Counted from the first letter of the stretch, positions 1 to 7,475 are shown. The stretch is 51,163 nucleotides of DNA from Lentisphaeria bacterium (GCA_017457065.1 JAFTIE010000151.1:1-51163); one strand, 5' to 3'. The notes: a model not told the origin generated them from the letters alone. Numbers and translations are program-made.

Positions 1-158
1 ACTGCTGCCTGGCTTGTCCCGCCGCAGCTTTATGCGGAGGGGGAAAGGTAACAACCGCTTGTCCCGCCGCAGCTTTATGCGAAGGGGGAAAAACGCTCCC
101 TTTATCAGATCGAAGAAGAGGGCTCTTTGACAATTTTGAGGAGTTTTGAAATTGCCTC
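1..158 (+). mobile_element. MITE-like element, copy 1 (5' end outside window)
   Basis: This is the right-hand part of the repeat family also seen at 4333-4527, 4991-5235, 26072-26235 and 51023-51163. It carries two tandem units starting CTTGTCCCGCCGCAGC, each with a short CCGCA/TGCGG-type hairpin, then the shared right module (GCTCCC...TTTGACAATTTTGAGGAG), and ends with TTTTGAAATTGCCTC. The end lies two bases before the stop codon of the coiled-coil gene at 161. The left end and any target duplication are not visible. No transposase is encoded. Confidence 0.75.
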
Positions 159-160
159 TA

Positions 161-775
161 TTATGCTTCAAGTTCATCGTCCGCTTTCCGGGACGAAGCG
201 GGGGCGGTACCGCAAATCTCTGAAAGTTCTTTTTCCAAGCTCTCATCCGCCCGGGCATCTGCGGGGGCGGCGGTGAACTCTGAAAGATCGGGAGCCGTCG
301 TCTCACTGCCTTTGTACTCATTCTTTTCCAGCTGCTCCAGAACTTTATTCTGGTCACGCATATCATCGTTGAGATCCTGTATTTGCGTCACCAGCGTTTC
401 CAGAGCATCGGTCCGCTCGGGAGTACGGGGCAGATCACGCAGATTTTCCAGTTTGGCAAGCTGTGCGGTGACAGCTTTCATGTTGTCGCTGAGCAGCCGT
501 TGTTTTTCCGCCATGGCGGCACGTTTCTGGAGCAGGGGCTTGATTATTTCAGCGTATGCGCCTTTGGAGGGGCCCTGAGCCTCTTCGTATTTGGGCTGAA
601 GCTTTCTGATTTCACGTTCAATGGTTTCAGCCTCATTGATCTGCATTTCCAGAAGCTCTCTGAACCGGCTCAGTTCCTCTTTGCATCCGGCGATCATTTT
701 CTGGATCTTTTTTTCTTCTGTATCAACCAGTCCGATGGCAGCAAGAAGGTTGAAAAGCCAATCCGGGATAACCAT
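161..775 (-). CDS. Coiled-coil protein of unknown function, last gene of the sigma factor/protease operon
   Basis: The product is about 204 aa. The start at 775 is preferred over an upstream in-frame ATG at 835 because AAGGAAAGG lies just upstream of it, and the upstream choice would overlap the preceding gene. The N-terminus has a short hydrophobic stretch (WLFNLLAAIGLV, about residues 6-17). Residues about 20-150 are rich in heptad-like E/K/L/Q patterns and probably form coiled coils. The C-terminal 50 residues are acidic and Ala/Ser-rich, likely disordered. It starts 28 nt after the protease gene and is probably co-transcribed with it. I recognise no family; the coiled-coil pattern is loosely PspA-like, but no PspA signature is evident. 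A partner or scaffold role for the membrane protease is conjecture. The stop codon lies two bases from the end of a MITE copy. Confidence 0.75.
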   Translation of the reverse strand: MVIPDWLFNLLAAIGLVDTEEKKIQKMIAGCKEELSRFRELLEMQINEAETIEREIRKLQPKYEEAQGPSKGAYAEIIKPLLQKRAAMAEKQRLLSDNMKAVTAQLAKLENLRDLPRTPERTDALETLVTQIQDLNDDMRDQNKVLEQLEKNEYKGSETTAPDLSEFTAAPADARADESLEKELSEICGTAPASSRKADDELEA

Positions 776-803
776 GATAAAATTTCCTTTCCTTACAGTT
801 ATG

Positions 804-2591
804 TTATCTGTTGAATTGTATGAATTTCCGGGCACGGATACCGCAGACTATGGTAGACAGTATCCAGGCAACGGCAGTGATGGAACACTGAACGACTGCG
901 TTGGGAGACAAACTTTTTTTGAATCCGGTGGCAATGAGACAGATCATCAACAGCAGCAGTGACAGTGCCACCAGACCGCACGCCAGATTGGCTGAGCGTC
1001 TGGTGAACCTTGCGGCACGTTTATATCCGGGGGGGGGGGCTTCCCCTTCCCTGATCCTGAGCAGATGTCCCTTTTTATCCTTGGCATATCTGCCGCTGCG
1101 GAACAATTCATCAAGAGAGCGTGCCACGAAGAAATCGTAACAATTTTCATCATACAGTTCCAGTTCCCGTTTGAGAGTTGCGACTGAGACTGCTCCTGAA
1201 AGTCCCCAGACGGCATTTGCAGCTTCCTGTTCAATGGCAGGGATATAATTCACCGGCAGGATGTGTCTGAAAAACTCTTTTGTGCCCCACCCGCACTCAT
1301 TTTCCGCTGCGGGGAGTTTGAAGGTCCAGAGCCCTTTGGCGTTCAAAGTGCAGAGGAATACAGTTGGATCTTTGGAAACCTGACAACTCTCATCAAATCC
1401 CGCGGCACTTCCGACGGTATAGAAAAGATGGGTGTATGTCACCTGGGGGGAATCACCTTGTTTGAAGTGCTCCACATAATCATAAACGGTCTTCAGATCC
1501 TCCCGGGTGAGTTTTTTGCCGTCTCTGCGGTAAAGAAAAGCGCTCACCAGCCGGTAATGTCTCCGGCAGCTGAGGACCACCCGGTAGATCCTGATTTCTC
1601 CCTTCACGTTTCCGATGCCGTTCTTTTCCAGAAAAGCTTCAAAATCCCCCTTACGGTTTTGAGGAGCGTTGAAGGAGGCGGCACTCTTCACCCGGGCGTT
1701 GATGCCCCAGCTCTGAAGAGCGGGCAGCTTGATACCGGGAAAGGGGTAGTCGCCGTAAAAATTGTTCTGCTGGTCATTGAAAAACTTTTCCATTACATTT
1801 TCAGCGGCGGCGCTGCCGGATACAGAAAGTTGTTTTTCTGCGGGAAGTTCCTTTTCCTCAGGCTTTTCCTGAGCTGCAGAGCTCTCTTTCTTCTCTTCCG
1901 GGGGAGCAACAGCACAGAAGGCACAGTAAGCGTGGGCTTCAATATATTCGTAAGGGATCCTGATATCGTGACGCCCCTTCCAGCTGTTGGCGGCACGGAA
2001 AAATCCCCGTGACTCCATTCCGGGCGTGTCACACCAGCCGTAAATGGTCATGGCGTGGAGCCCCTCAGGGGGAACCAGAGCATTCCCGGGCAGCCGGAGC
2101 CATTGACCGTCATCGAGAGAGTCTTCAAAAAGGAGACACCCCACGGAAATCGGTGAAGGGCGGTTGCCGCCGGCTCCGCAGAGCACGCTCTTGTACTCGT
2201 CAATGCCCCGGGGCGGATCGGTTTTCAGAGGCTCAAACTCAATGTCATCAAAGGTCTCAACGGGGATCTTTGCCCAAAGTTCCTCTGAGATCTGCGCCTC
2301 TTCTCCGGCAGGTATCTTGTTGTAGGGCCATTGGTCATAGAGACAGACGCCATGCTCTTTGACAGAACGGAATATCTCTTTAAATTCAGTTCCCTCCTGA
2401 TGGCGCATCTCTTCGCTCAAATGGGTGGAAGCATAGATATACTGAGGACTGAAACGCTTTTTATTCCCTCTGAGATACTCCAGCATGGCGACGGCGCTGA
2501 AAGCAGCACAGGTCCCCCTGCGCCCCTGATCTCCGGAAAGCTGAAACCCGGGCAGAGAAAAGGATTCAGGATATCCGCCTGAAGAGCTCAT
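804..2591 (-). CDS. Papain-like (C1 family) cysteine protease with two C-terminal membrane helices
   Basis: The product is 595 aa. The N-terminal ~230 residues have the C1 peptidase layout: oxyanion-hole Gln22 and nucleophile Cys28 in DQGRRGTCAAFS, His179 in GLHAMTIYGW and Asn202 in AANSWKG. No signal peptide or propeptide is visible, so the catalytic domain probably starts in the cytoplasm. A low-complexity E/K/A linker (about 230-255) leads to a ~250-residue domain I do not recognise. Two hydrophobic helices near the C-terminus (about 535-556 and 566-588) would anchor the protein. The start overlaps the anti-sigma-like stop by 4 nt (ATGA), so translation is coupled. A run of 11 G (C on the coding strand) at 1029-1039 lies just before the membrane helices and could be slippage-prone. 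The context suggests a role in signalling with the sigma factor; substrates are unknown. Confidence 0.8.
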   Translation of the reverse strand: MSSSGGYPESFSLPGFQLSGDQGRRGTCAAFSAVAMLEYLRGNKKRFSPQYIYASTHLSEEMRHQEGTEFKEIFRSVKEHGVCLYDQWPYNKIPAGEEAQISEELWAKIPVETFDDIEFEPLKTDPPRGIDEYKSVLCGAGGNRPSPISVGCLLFEDSLDDGQWLRLPGNALVPPEGLHAMTIYGWCDTPGMESRGFFRAANSWKGRHDIRIPYEYIEAHAYCAFCAVAPPEEKKESSAAQEKPEEKELPAEKQLSVSGSAAAENVMEKFFNDQQNNFYGDYPFPGIKLPALQSWGINARVKSAASFNAPQNRKGDFEAFLEKNGIGNVKGEIRIYRVVLSCRRHYRLVSAFLYRRDGKKLTREDLKTVYDYVEHFKQGDSPQVTYTHLFYTVGSAAGFDESCQVSKDPTVFLCTLNAKGLWTFKLPAAENECGWGTKEFFRHILPVNYIPAIEQEAANAVWGLSGAVSVATLKRELELYDENCYDFFVARSLDELFRSGRYAKDKKGHLLRIREGEAPPPGYKRAARFTRRSANLACGLVALSLLLLMICLIATGFKKSLSPNAVVQCSITAVAWILSTIVCGIRARKFIQFNR

Positions 2592-3280
2592 CGGAGCGCC
2601 TCCGGCAAAAATTTGATGCGCCCCGGCGACACAACACCGTCACGGGTGACAAAAGAGATCTCCCGGCAGCCTTTGTTTTCGATAAAAACTCTGAAGGGCA
2701 GAGAAGCAAGTCCGCAGCGCAGTTCCATCCTCTGATTGAGAAAATCCATGATCCCGTCAAGAAAGGCCCCTTTGGAATCTGTGACCTTCATGGAAATCAG
2801 GGACGAACCCGAAGGAATACGGGGCAGGGTCATCTGCATCTTCCAATAACTGCCGGATTCAGGCGTTGCGTATGATTCAAAGGTGAACCTGATATCTTCC
2901 GCAGGACCGGGAAGCTTCACGGCTCCCTGTCCTGAGGAAGCGGCAAAAAGAACAGAAATTTCACTGCGCAGCGAACCGAAAGAGGTGCTTTTGAAAACAT
3001 TTCCGGCAGGAGAGGTGATTTTTTTACTCAGGTCATCCACTGTGTCAAAGAATTTGTTCCACATGGCATTGGAGCCGGTCAGTTCTGCTGCGGCATTTTC
3101 TGCGGCTGTTTCCTCTTCTGCGGACAGTTCATACTCCTTTTCGCAGACAGACTCCAGCGCCAGCTGAAAATTGTCACGGCAACGGCTGCACCCGGCGATA
3201 TGGAGAGCTGCGGGGCAATTTTCACTGCGGAGCGGTTCCATGGCAAAGCAGATCAATTCTTCAGGGGTCATACACTTCAT
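2588..3280 (-). CDS. Zinc-finger anti-sigma-like protein
   Basis: The product is 230 aa. Near the N-terminus, HIAGCSRC gives the H-x3-C-x2-C pattern typical of zinc-binding anti-sigma domains, preceded by a helical stretch containing a further Cys. The rest (about 90-230) looks beta-rich, with no clear membrane helix. This differs from many anti-sigma factors, which are membrane-anchored. It lies immediately downstream of an ECF-type sigma gene with a 4-nt overlap, the usual arrangement of a sigma/anti-sigma pair, and overlaps the protease gene by 4 nt at its own end. By family knowledge it would bind and restrain the sigma factor. The C-terminal domain could sense a signal or contact the protease; that is inference. 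Confidence 0.7.
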   Translation of the reverse strand: MKCMTPEELICFAMEPLRSENCPAALHIAGCSRCRDNFQLALESVCEKEYELSAEEETAAENAAAELTGSNAMWNKFFDTVDDLSKKITSPAGNVFKSTSFGSLRSEISVLFAASSGQGAVKLPGPAEDIRFTFESYATPESGSYWKMQMTLPRIPSGSSLISMKVTDSKGAFLDGIMDFLNQRMELRCGLASLPFRVFIENKGCREISFVTRDGVVSPGRIKFLPEALR

Positions 3281-3879
3281 ACAGCCATTCCTCCTTCCCT
3301 TCTGAGCATCTGCCGCATATTTTCATCAGCACGATGGAATATCGTATCGACATTTTGCGGCGTAATGTCAAGCATGGCGCTGATTTCTTTGGAACGCAGC
3401 ATGTCATACCTTCTCAACAAATAAACATAAGCGCTCATGGGATTTTCCTTCCACAACTTTGAAAAACAAGTTTCGACAGACTGCCAGTTTTCCCGGCTTC
3501 CATCTGTAAAGAGTTCCTCATTGCTGTTTTCTGACACGGCAGAATCGACTTTTTCGGAAGAAACCGGTGAATCATTACGTTTGCAGTGTTCCAGTATGAG
3601 CATCTTGACATAAAAACGCATCCAGAAAACGACAGGCGAACGGAAACCGTAGTTGCTCAGTTTGCCTTTGCCGATCATATAGTCGTAAAGCATTCCGTAA
3701 ACGGTCACATCGTTCAAATCTCTGTCCTTTGCGATCTGACGGTAGGAAACACCATTTTTCGTTTTTCCGGCAAGGACGGGAGCAACAGATCTCTTGAAGA
3801 TAACACTCCAAGCCTCTTTGTCTTCAGCTTTCAGGCGTTGAAAAAACGCCATTTCCGTTTCTTTATCAAAAGTTTCCAT
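3277..3879 (-). CDS. ECF-like RNA polymerase sigma-70 family factor
   Basis: The product is 200 aa, a typical ECF length. The N-terminal half resembles region 2, with a hydrophobic and aromatic stretch (VVFWMRFYVKMLILEHC). The C-terminal ~50 residues resemble region 4: a helix-turn-helix around RSKEISAMLDITPQNVDTIF, followed by a basic helix. The linker between them is Ser/Glu/Asp-rich. Its stop overlaps the start of the zinc-finger anti-sigma-like gene by 4 nt. It is the first gene of a four-gene operon with a papain-like protease and a coiled-coil protein, so it may drive its own operon or a wider regulon. A sigma-70-type promoter is visible at 4025-4053, leaving a leader of roughly 140 nt. 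Confidence 0.8.
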   Translation of the reverse strand: METFDKETEMAFFQRLKAEDKEAWSVIFKRSVAPVLAGKTKNGVSYRQIAKDRDLNDVTVYGMLYDYMIGKGKLSNYGFRSPVVFWMRFYVKMLILEHCKRNDSPVSSEKVDSAVSENSNEELFTDGSRENWQSVETCFSKLWKENPMSAYVYLLRRYDMLRSKEISAMLDITPQNVDTIFHRADENMRQMLRREGGMAV

Positions 3880-3903
3880 TATGACCTGCTTTGAATATCC
3901 CCA

Positions 3904-3938
3904 TAAAAATAAAAAATCTGTGTCGATAAAAGCACAGA
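3904..3938 (-). terminator. Hairpin plus T-run in the leader of the sigma-factor operon (possible attenuator)
   Basis: On the minus strand, TCTGTG pairs with CACAGA across a 10-nt loop (3917-3938). It is followed by a T-rich tract (TTTTTTATTTTT), about 25-40 nt before the sigma gene start. The stem is only 6 bp, so it may be weak. It would fit an attenuator within the operon leader. Confidence 0.35.
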
Positions 3939-4024
3939 GATGTACCGCACTGCGAAAACAGCCGGAACAGCACTTTCACTTTCTGCTGTCTTTTACCTTT
4001 GAACAAAACTCTATAATCGTTGAT

Positions 4025-4053
4025 AATATAATACTTGACACAAAAATTTGCAA
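4025..4053 (-). promoter_or_regulatory. Predicted sigma-70 promoter of the ECF sigma/protease operon
   Basis: On the minus strand the -35 box is TTGCAA (4048-4053) and the -10 box is TATATT (4025-4030), with a 17-nt spacer. It points toward the sigma gene that starts at 3879. No housekeeping -10/-35 pair of similar quality is evident closer to the gene. The remaining DNA from 4054 to 4332 is AT-rich and holds no gene I can support. Confidence 0.5.
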
Positions 4054-4332
4054 ATTGATTTTTCAAAAAAAGCCGTTCTTTGTGAAGCATCTTTTTTCGT
4101 TCTTTCCTCCCTCTCCGGCGGCGGCGGGAATGGCGGCAAAGCCCTGCTTCTCGGCTTTCCTGAGTCCTCTTTGTTCCGGCAGAGAAACAGCTTTTCGTGA
4201 AGAAAGAGAGGATTTATCAAGAATTGTGGATGCAAAAACTTGAAAAAAACAGAAAGACCGCTTATATTTAAATGACAGCGGCACCTTTTCTGCCGGAGTT
4301 CCGGTGTTTGAGGAAAGGTTTTTTTCAATGTT

Positions 4333-4527
4333 GAGGCAATTTCAAAATTCCTCAAAATTGTCAAAGCGCCCTCGCTTCGATCTGATAAAGGGAGCGTTTT
4401 CGGCTGTTACCTACAGGTAGCAACCCTTGTCACGGCATAGCCTTGGCGACGCCGGATCAAACTACCCTTTACAGCTCTTTGCGAATGGCATCTTTGCCTT
4501 TTTTTGAATGACTTTTGAAATTACCTC
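4333..4527 (-). mobile_element. MITE-like element, copy 2 (complete, inverted relative to the other copies)
   Basis: This 195-bp element is bounded by GAGGCAATTTC at 4333 and GAAATTACCTC at 4527, which are imperfect terminal inverted repeats of about 15 bp. The flanking 4-mers TGTT (4329-4332) and AGTT (4528-4531) are a possible but imperfect target duplication. Read on the minus strand it contains the left module (CATTCGCAAAGAGCTG...GGGTAGTTTGATCCGG), a short TACC/GGTA hairpin instead of the tandem units, and the right module. It ends 22 bp before the ribosome-binding site of the desulfoferrodoxin gene. Confidence 0.8.
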
Positions 4528-4559
4528 AGTTGTCAGCACTTTTTCAGATGAGGTATTTT

Positions 4560-4937
4560 ATGGCAAACGCGATTCACGACATTTATCACTGCACTCATTG
4601 CGGACTGACTGTTGAAGTCACAGCTCCCGGAGCAGCTCCTGTCTGCTGCGGAGAAGCAATGGTCCTCTGCAAAGAAAACACCAGCGACGGCGCAAAGGAA
4701 AAACATGTGCCCGTCCTTGAATCCACTTCTCAGGGTTCCCTTGTGCGTGTGGGCAGTGTTGCCCATCCCATGACAGAAGAACACTATATCCAGTGGATCG
4801 AGATCATCAACGGCGCCTGGGTCAACCGTTGTTACCTCAAGCCCGGGGATGCTCCCCAGGCGGAGTTTTACGTTCCCGCAACGGATAAACTGATCGTGCG
4901 TGCTTACTGCAATCTCCACGGTCTCTGGAAGAAGTGA
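4560..4937 (+). CDS. dfx: Desulfoferrodoxin (superoxide reductase, class I)
   Basis: The product is 125 aa, the usual length. Centre I (desulforedoxin-like FeCys4 site) is present as Cys11, Cys14 and the adjacent pair Cys29-Cys30. Centre II (catalytic FeHis4Cys) has His49, His69, His75, Cys117 and His120, with the catalytic Lys in KEKHVP. The enzyme reduces superoxide to hydrogen peroxide without producing oxygen, using electrons typically from rubredoxin, which is encoded nearby at 6488. The start at 4560 has GAGG six bases upstream. In-frame ATGs at 4515 (inside the adjacent MITE) and 4548 are less likely. The gene is bracketed by two oppositely oriented MITE copies, and any promoter must lie within or before copy 2. 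Confidence 0.95.
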   Translation: MANAIHDIYHCTHCGLTVEVTAPGAAPVCCGEAMVLCKENTSDGAKEKHVPVLESTSQGSLVRVGSVAHPMTEEHYIQWIEIINGAWVNRCYLKPGDAPQAEFYVPATDKLIVRAYCNLHGLWKK

Positions 4938-4957
4938 ATTTGTGATTCAGACGTAAA

Positions 4958-4984
4958 AAGGGGTTTCGCAAGGAAACTCCTTTG
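4958..4984 (+). terminator. Probable terminator after desulfoferrodoxin
   Basis: AAGGGGTTTC (4958-4967) pairs with GAAACTCCTT (4973-4982), with one G-T pair and a GCAAG loop, followed by a few T residues. It lies 20 nt after the dfx stop and just before MITE copy 3. Confidence 0.5.
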
Positions 4985-4990
4985 ACGTTA

Positions 4991-5235
4991 GAGGTAATTT
5001 CAAAACAAAGATCTCATTCGCAAAGAGCTGTAAAGGGTAGTTTGATCCGGCGTCGCCAAGGCTATGCCGTGACAAGGGCTGCTGCCTGGCTTATCCCGCC
5101 GCAGCTTTATGCGGAGGGGGAAAGGTAACAGACGCTTGTCCCGCCGCAGCTTTATGCGAAGGCAGAAAAACGCTCCCTTTATCAGATCGAAGAAGAGGGC
5201 GCTTTGACAATTCTGAGGAGTTTTGAAATTGCCTC
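4991..5235 (+). mobile_element. MITE-like element, copy 3 (complete, 245 bp)
   Basis: The element is bounded by GAGGTAATTTCAAAA (4991) and TTTTGAAATTGCCTC (ending 5235). It has an exact 4-bp direct repeat, GTTA, at 4987-4990 and 5236-5239, as expected for a transposition target duplication. It shares the GATCCGGCGTCGCC...GACAAGGG module with copy 2 only. It carries two tandem CTTRTCCCGCCGCAGC hairpin units, as copy 1 does. Its right end is 15 nt before the ribosome-binding site of the flavodiiron gene. No protein is encoded. Confidence 0.85.
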
Positions 5236-5263
5236 GTTAAGGTATTTTTTAAGGAGATGATTG

Positions 5264-6466
5264 ATGAAAAAGGTTTTCAAAGCAGAAAAAATTTCTGATA
5301 ATGTATGGTGGGTGGGGGCTTCTGACTGGAACGTCAGGAACTTTCACGGATATCTGACTTCACGGGGATCCACCTACAACGCTTATCTGATCATTGACAA
5401 AAAGGTGACTCTCATCGATACAGTCAAAGCACCTTTTGCAGATGAGATGCTGGCAAGGATCAGTTCGGTCATCGCTCCTGAAAAGATCGACTATATTATT
5501 TCCAACCACGCCGAGCCGGACCACTCAAGTGCTCTTCCGGCTGCCGTCGCCGCCATCAGACCTGAAAAGATCTTCACCTCTGTTGCAGGAGCAAAAACCC
5601 TCACAGCTTACTACGGTGATCTGGGGTATACGCCTGTAAAAACCGGTGACACCGTCGATCTGGGCAAAGGCAAATGCGCCTTCGTGGACACCAAGATGCT
5701 CCACTGGCCTGACAGCATGGTCACCTGGTATGACCGTGACAAAGTGCTTTTCTCTCAGGACGCTTTCGGTATGCACCTGGCAGGCAGTTACCTCTGGGCG
5801 GATATGTACGACTGGAGCGTGCTGGAGCAGGAGGTCCGGAAATATTTCGCCAATATCCTCAATCTCTACAGCGAAAAGGTCATTGCTCTGCTGGATTCGC
5901 TCCCCGGGCTGGGCCTTGATATCGGGATCATCGCTCCCGATCACGGTCCTCTGTGGCGCAAAGATCATGAAAAGATCATCGGCCTCTACCGGGATTGCGC
6001 CGAACAGAACCCCCGTCCCAAAGCTCTGGTCGCCTACGCCACCATGTGGAACGCCACCAAATGCTGCGCTGAAGCATTTGCCGACGGCGTGCGCTCCAAA
6101 GGGGTCGAGGTGGAGCTGGCGGATCTCAATGTCTGCGACCGCAGCGATATCATGACCAAAGCATCCCTTTCCGGGATCATCGCACTGGGAGCTCCCACCA
6201 TGAACAATCAGGTATTCCCCCTCATGGCGGATGTTCTCAACTATCTCAAAGGTCTGCGCATCAAAAATAAACTGGGATTTGCTTTCGGCTCCTGCGGATG
6301 GAGCGGTGAAGGCGCCAAACAGATCGCCGCCGCCTTTGAGGAAATGAAAATCGAACAGCCCTGCCCCATGAAGCAGGTGAAATATATGCCCACTGAAGCA
6401 GATCTTCAGGAGTTTTTCAACACCGGCGCTGCTCTGGCTGAACAGCTGCTGGCAAAAATCAAATAA
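5264..6466 (+). CDS. Flavodiiron protein (A-type flavoprotein, oxygen/NO reductase)
   Basis: The product is 400 aa with two domains. The N-terminal metallo-beta-lactamase-like domain (about 1-250) holds the diiron ligands: His82, Glu84, Asp86 and His87 in NHAEPDHS, then His in TKMLHWPD, Asp in FSQDAFG and His in APDHGPLW. The C-terminal flavodoxin domain (about 250-400) begins KALVAYATMWNAT, the FMN phosphate loop. Family members reduce O2 to water, or NO to N2O, with electrons from rubredoxin. Rubredoxin is the next gene, 21 nt downstream. The ATG at 5264 is preferred over the adjacent TTG at 5261; AAGGAG lies at 5251-5256. Together with desulfoferrodoxin it forms an anaerobe's oxygen-defence set. 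Confidence 0.95.
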   Translation: MKKVFKAEKISDNVWWVGASDWNVRNFHGYLTSRGSTYNAYLIIDKKVTLIDTVKAPFADEMLARISSVIAPEKIDYIISNHAEPDHSSALPAAVAAIRPEKIFTSVAGAKTLTAYYGDLGYTPVKTGDTVDLGKGKCAFVDTKMLHWPDSMVTWYDRDKVLFSQDAFGMHLAGSYLWADMYDWSVLEQEVRKYFANILNLYSEKVIALLDSLPGLGLDIGIIAPDHGPLWRKDHEKIIGLYRDCAEQNPRPKALVAYATMWNATKCCAEAFADGVRSKGVEVELADLNVCDRSDIMTKASLSGIIALGAPTMNNQVFPLMADVLNYLKGLRIKNKLGFAFGSCGWSGEGAKQIAAAFEEMKIEQPCPMKQVKYMPTEADLQEFFNTGAALAEQLLAKIK

Positions 6467-6487
6467 TTTCAGGAAAGGAATTGAAAA

Positions 6488-6649
6488 ATGGAAAAATTTG
6501 TTTGCAACATCTGCGGTTATGTCTATGATCCTGCCAAGGGCGATCCCGACAACGGCGTCGCTCCCGGAACTCCCTTTGCCGAGCTCCCCGAATCCTGGGT
6601 CTGCCCCGACTGCGGTGCCACCGTGGACGACTTTGAGAAAGCAGAATGA
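6488..6649 (+). CDS. Rubredoxin
   Basis: The product is a 53-aa electron carrier with the four iron ligands Cys6 and Cys9 (CNIC) and Cys39 and Cys42 (CPDC), plus the typical [18 protein letters not shown] loop. AGGAAAGG lies about 10 nt upstream of the ATG. It follows the flavodiiron gene by 21 nt and is its likely electron donor; it may also serve the superoxide reductase upstream. Its stop overlaps the start of the following lipoprotein gene by 4 nt (ATGA). Confidence 0.95.
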   Translation: MEKFVCNICGYVYDPAKGDPDNGVAPGTPFAELPESWVCPDCGATVDDFEKAE

Positions 6650-7005
6650 AAAAGACGCTTTACGGCAAATTGCTTAAATCCGGTCTGGCAGGAGCTCTGC
6701 TGCTTCTGCTGACCGGATGTGTCACTGAAGCCGCAAAAAATATGGAAAAAGCCAGGGCACTCCGGGTGGGAATGACCAAGGCACAGGTCCTCGCTGTAAT
6801 GGGTGAACCTGTGAATGAAAGTTTTTCCACTCCCGATCGCTGGTTCTATTTTGTAAATCCGGTCTGGTCCGACGGTCTGACCTCAGAAGAAGAGTGTATG
6901 CCCCTTTTCTTTGAAAAAGGACGCCTCGTGGGTTGGGGAAACCGGTTCGGCGCCAAATACCGCAGCGGCTCAATCAAAGTCAAACAGGAGGTCCCCGAAA
7001 AATGA
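6646..7005 (+). CDS. Small lipoprotein with SmpA/OmlA-like domain
   Basis: The product is 119 aa. A lipoprotein signal (hydrophobic [11 protein letters not shown] then Cys25) predicts lipid attachment after export. The segment [16 protein letters not shown] (about residues 40-56) matches the start of SmpA/OmlA (BamE-like) folds, followed by a strand containing WFYFVNP. Such small domains occur in outer-membrane assembly factors and in many unrelated lipoproteins, so a BamE role is not claimed. It starts within the rubredoxin stop and ends within the start of the dCMP deaminase gene (both ATGA overlaps), so it is translated as part of this operon. Confidence 0.75.
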   Translation: MKKTLYGKLLKSGLAGALLLLLTGCVTEAAKNMEKARALRVGMTKAQVLAVMGEPVNESFSTPDRWFYFVNPVWSDGLTSEEECMPLFFEKGRLVGWGNRFGAKYRSGSIKVKQEVPEK

Positions 7006-7475
7006 GCAGCAGTTCCGAACGTCCCGGCTGGGACCGCTATTTCATGGATATCGCCCAGGTCGCTGCCAAACGGAGCAACTGCTCCCGCCGGCAGGTGGCG
7101 GCAGTGCTGGTCAGAGACAAAAGGATCATTTCCACCGGTTACAACGGCACTCCCCGGGGCGTGCGCAACTGCAATGAAGGGGGCTGCCCCCGCTGCAGCT
7201 CCGATGCGCCTTCAGGCTCCCATCTGACCGAATGTCTCTGCAGTCATGCTGAAGAAAATGCCATTGTCCAGGCCGCCTACCACGGGATCATGGTCAAAGG
7301 CGCCACACTTTACACCACTTACAGTCCCTGTCTGCTCTGCGCCAAGATGATCATCAACGCAGGCATCGTTGAAGTGGTCTATCATGAACGGTACTCCATC
7401 GACACCACCTCCATGTCTCTGCTTTCCGAAGCAGGAGTCAAGGTCAGACCTGTTTCAGATGAGGAGGTCCGATGA
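7002..7475 (+). CDS. Deoxycytidylate (dCMP) deaminase family protein
   Basis: The product is 157 aa. Zinc ligands are visible as His82 in CSHAEENAI (with Glu84 as proton shuttle) and Cys110 and Cys113 in SPCLLCAK. The motif STGYNGTPRG (about 44-53) is typical of dCMP deaminases. The reaction is dCMP to dUMP, feeding dTMP synthesis. The start at 7002 is chosen because AGGAGG is upstream and ATGA overlaps the previous stop. An open frame extends further upstream but lies inside the lipoprotein gene. Extra Cys residues around 57-80 (NCNEGGCPRC) suggest a second zinc site, as in some family members. Confidence 0.9.
   Translation: MSSSSERPGWDRYFMDIAQVAAKRSNCSRRQVAAVLVRDKRIISTGYNGTPRGVRNCNEGGCPRCSSDAPSGSHLTECLCSHAEENAIVQAAYHGIMVKGATLYTTYSPCLLCAKMIINAGIVEVVYHERYSIDTTSMSLLSEAGVKVRPVSDEEVR

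Noticed and set aside
13-110. Tandem CTTGTCCCGCCGCAGC units at the window start (also at 5090-5170 and 51108-51163) that could suggest a CRISPR array
   Set aside because: Only one or two units per site, no unique spacers of constant length and no cas genes. The units lie inside MITE copies bounded by inverted ends.
5204-5250. TTGACA inside the right end of MITE copy 3 as an outward promoter for the flavodiiron gene
   Set aside because: No acceptable -10 box lies 16-18 nt downstream (AATTGC at the expected place), so I did not annotate it, although a promoter within the element is still possible.
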